NCBI GenBank assembly: GCA_947685225.1 | Contig: CANTUV010000011.1 | Span: 63,104,501 to 63,168,500 of the forward strand | Direction of reading: 5' to 3' | Length of the DNA stretch: 64,000 nucleotides | DNA from: Garcia nutans | Taxonomy: Eukaryota; Streptophyta; Magnoliopsida; Malpighiales; Euphorbiaceae | Part shown: one piece after another, positions 62,951 through 64,000 of the stretch | How the letters are laid out: the number at the start of each line of letters is the position of its first letter | Numbering within the stretch: the first letter of the stretch is position 1 | Made by a program: the position numbers and the translations under genes | The notes under the pieces: generated by a model | The model's database searches: none | Seen by the model: only the letters and a program-made list of their open reading frames with translations | What the model was told of the DNA's origin: nothing

Positions 62951-64000
62951 AATTTATGATGAATCTTGTAACTAGTCATAGTAACAGATTTGTTCATTGA
63001 TGTTGTACTCAAGTCATTTTCAATCAATTCTTTTATACTGAAACGTGTATAGATTTTGGCCCTTGCGATTTCGTATATTATATGTTAATGGCCCAAATCA
63101 GCTACTGAGAAGGCCTAGCAATCCTACCTTTTTCCTAGTTTTATTGTAAAACTTGTGTTTTTCAGTATCTTCACATTTAAATGTGAATAGCTTTTCCCGT
63201 CATTCGTTTCCATTATCTGCTATGTATGATAATGGCAGCCTAAATATATAGTCCGCTAGTATCTTTTAGCATTGAACATCGGTGAAAAAAGTGAATGGCT
63301 TTCAGCATTGAATGCTGACATTTGGATTTTGCTGGTTATAGTCCTCGTAAGGTTTTTAAAAAATCTGTTAAAAATCGGTTATATATGTTCCTGTTCAATG
63401 ATTAGAGGGAAAGACTCATTCCGGCTTCATAATTTACTATCAATTGAAAAAAAAAAGGCCAAAAAAAAAAAACAAAGTAGAAGATTATCGACGATAGGCA
63501 GGTCGGAAATTGTCTGTGAGGTAAATGATATGCCGTTGATATTTCTTGTAAATGAGGTCAGATAAATATGAGCTAAGATAAGGTGATTGGACGTAATGGA
63601 TCCTTTGTATGGACAACCCGAAAAAATGGGTCCAACTCTTTTTTTTTTTTTTTTTTCATGATAATGGCATGTTCTTGAAAACAATTCCGAGATGCTTACT
63701 TTTTAGATAACATTGGGTAAACGACAAACCCTTGATAGTGACTGCTACTGTGTGAAAGACCAGAACAAGAGGACTGGTCTTAATCGGAGCTCTAAAGCTA
63801 CCTGTGGTCCAACTTTAAATGACATTTTCTCAATAGATGGGCCTTTCATAGAGACAACCCAAATAAGTGGGCTTAATAAATGTTCAACTAATATTTCTCT
63901 GGCCCAAATTGAAGAAACGATTGGATTGTTGATAAATGGGCTTTTTATTAAGACGATCAAAATTCTTAGGGTATTTACTATATTGAAATTTTATGACCTT
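62951..64000. other. 3' side of the golgin gene and spacer
   Basis: 62951-63250 is the probable 3' untranslated region of the golgin gene. The rest is AT-rich, with an A-rich run at 63447-63470 and a T run at 63640-63656. No gene was recognised up to the window edge. Confidence 0.5.

Noticed and set aside
1..64000. CRISPR arrays, bacterial operons or a viral insertion.
   Set aside because: Nothing in the window has repeat-spacer structure or prokaryotic gene spacing; all recognised genes are plant nuclear genes or retro/DNA transposons.

Overview
The window is nuclear DNA from a flowering plant, almost certainly a eudicot. The genes are intron-rich plant families, the intergenic DNA is very AT-rich, and the mobile elements are typical of plant chromosomes (Ty1/copia, LINE/RTE, PIF/Harbinger, hAT and Mutator-type MITEs). 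The chitinase copies resemble hevamine-type class III enzymes, which would fit a rosid such as a member of Malpighiales, but the sequence does not fix the species.

Layout. 1-10 kb, minus strand: a rhamnogalacturonan-II xylosyltransferase gene (RGXT/MGP4 family, 4 exons) and an ABI-like SCAR/WAVE-complex gene (ABIL1 type, 9 coding exons). 10.9-12.2 kb: a decayed PIF/Harbinger transposon. 13.4-15.1 kb, minus: a two-exon DUF2358 gene. 15.1-29.2 kb: a gene desert with a hAT-like MITE, a degenerate ~62-bp tandem repeat array and an old, broken Ty1/copia retrotransposon with two LTRs. 29.3-30.6 kb, plus: an intronless sphingolipid delta-8 desaturase. 31.3-34.0 kb: two class III chitinase pseudogenes placed head to head. 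36.5-37.8 kb: a 5'-truncated RTE-like LINE with target-site duplications. 40.0-40.8 kb, plus: a MAKR6-like gene. 43.7-45.5 kb: a LINE RNase H fragment, a hairpin MITE and a truncated PPR pseudogene. 45.6 kb: tRNA-Leu(CAA), minus strand. 46.2-50.0 kb, plus: the U11/U12 snRNP 59K gene, which carries two apparent single-base deletions. 54.2-63.0 kb, plus: a 15-exon golgin candidate 3/4 gene.

The genes do not form one pathway. However, ABIL1, DUF2358, the delta-8 desaturase, U11/U12-59K and the GC4-type golgin occur here in the order I recall from Arabidopsis chromosome 2 (about At2g46225 down to At2g46180). If that is right, the window is a conserved ancestral block loosened by transposons, dead chitinases, a MAKR gene, a PPR fragment and a tRNA.

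Exon boundaries were assigned by hand from splice sites, reading phase and family resemblance. No database search was possible. I found no sign of a new biological system. The most useful observations are the paired 1-bp deletions in the 59K gene, the twin dead chitinases, and several mobile-element insertions whose target sites can be read precisely.
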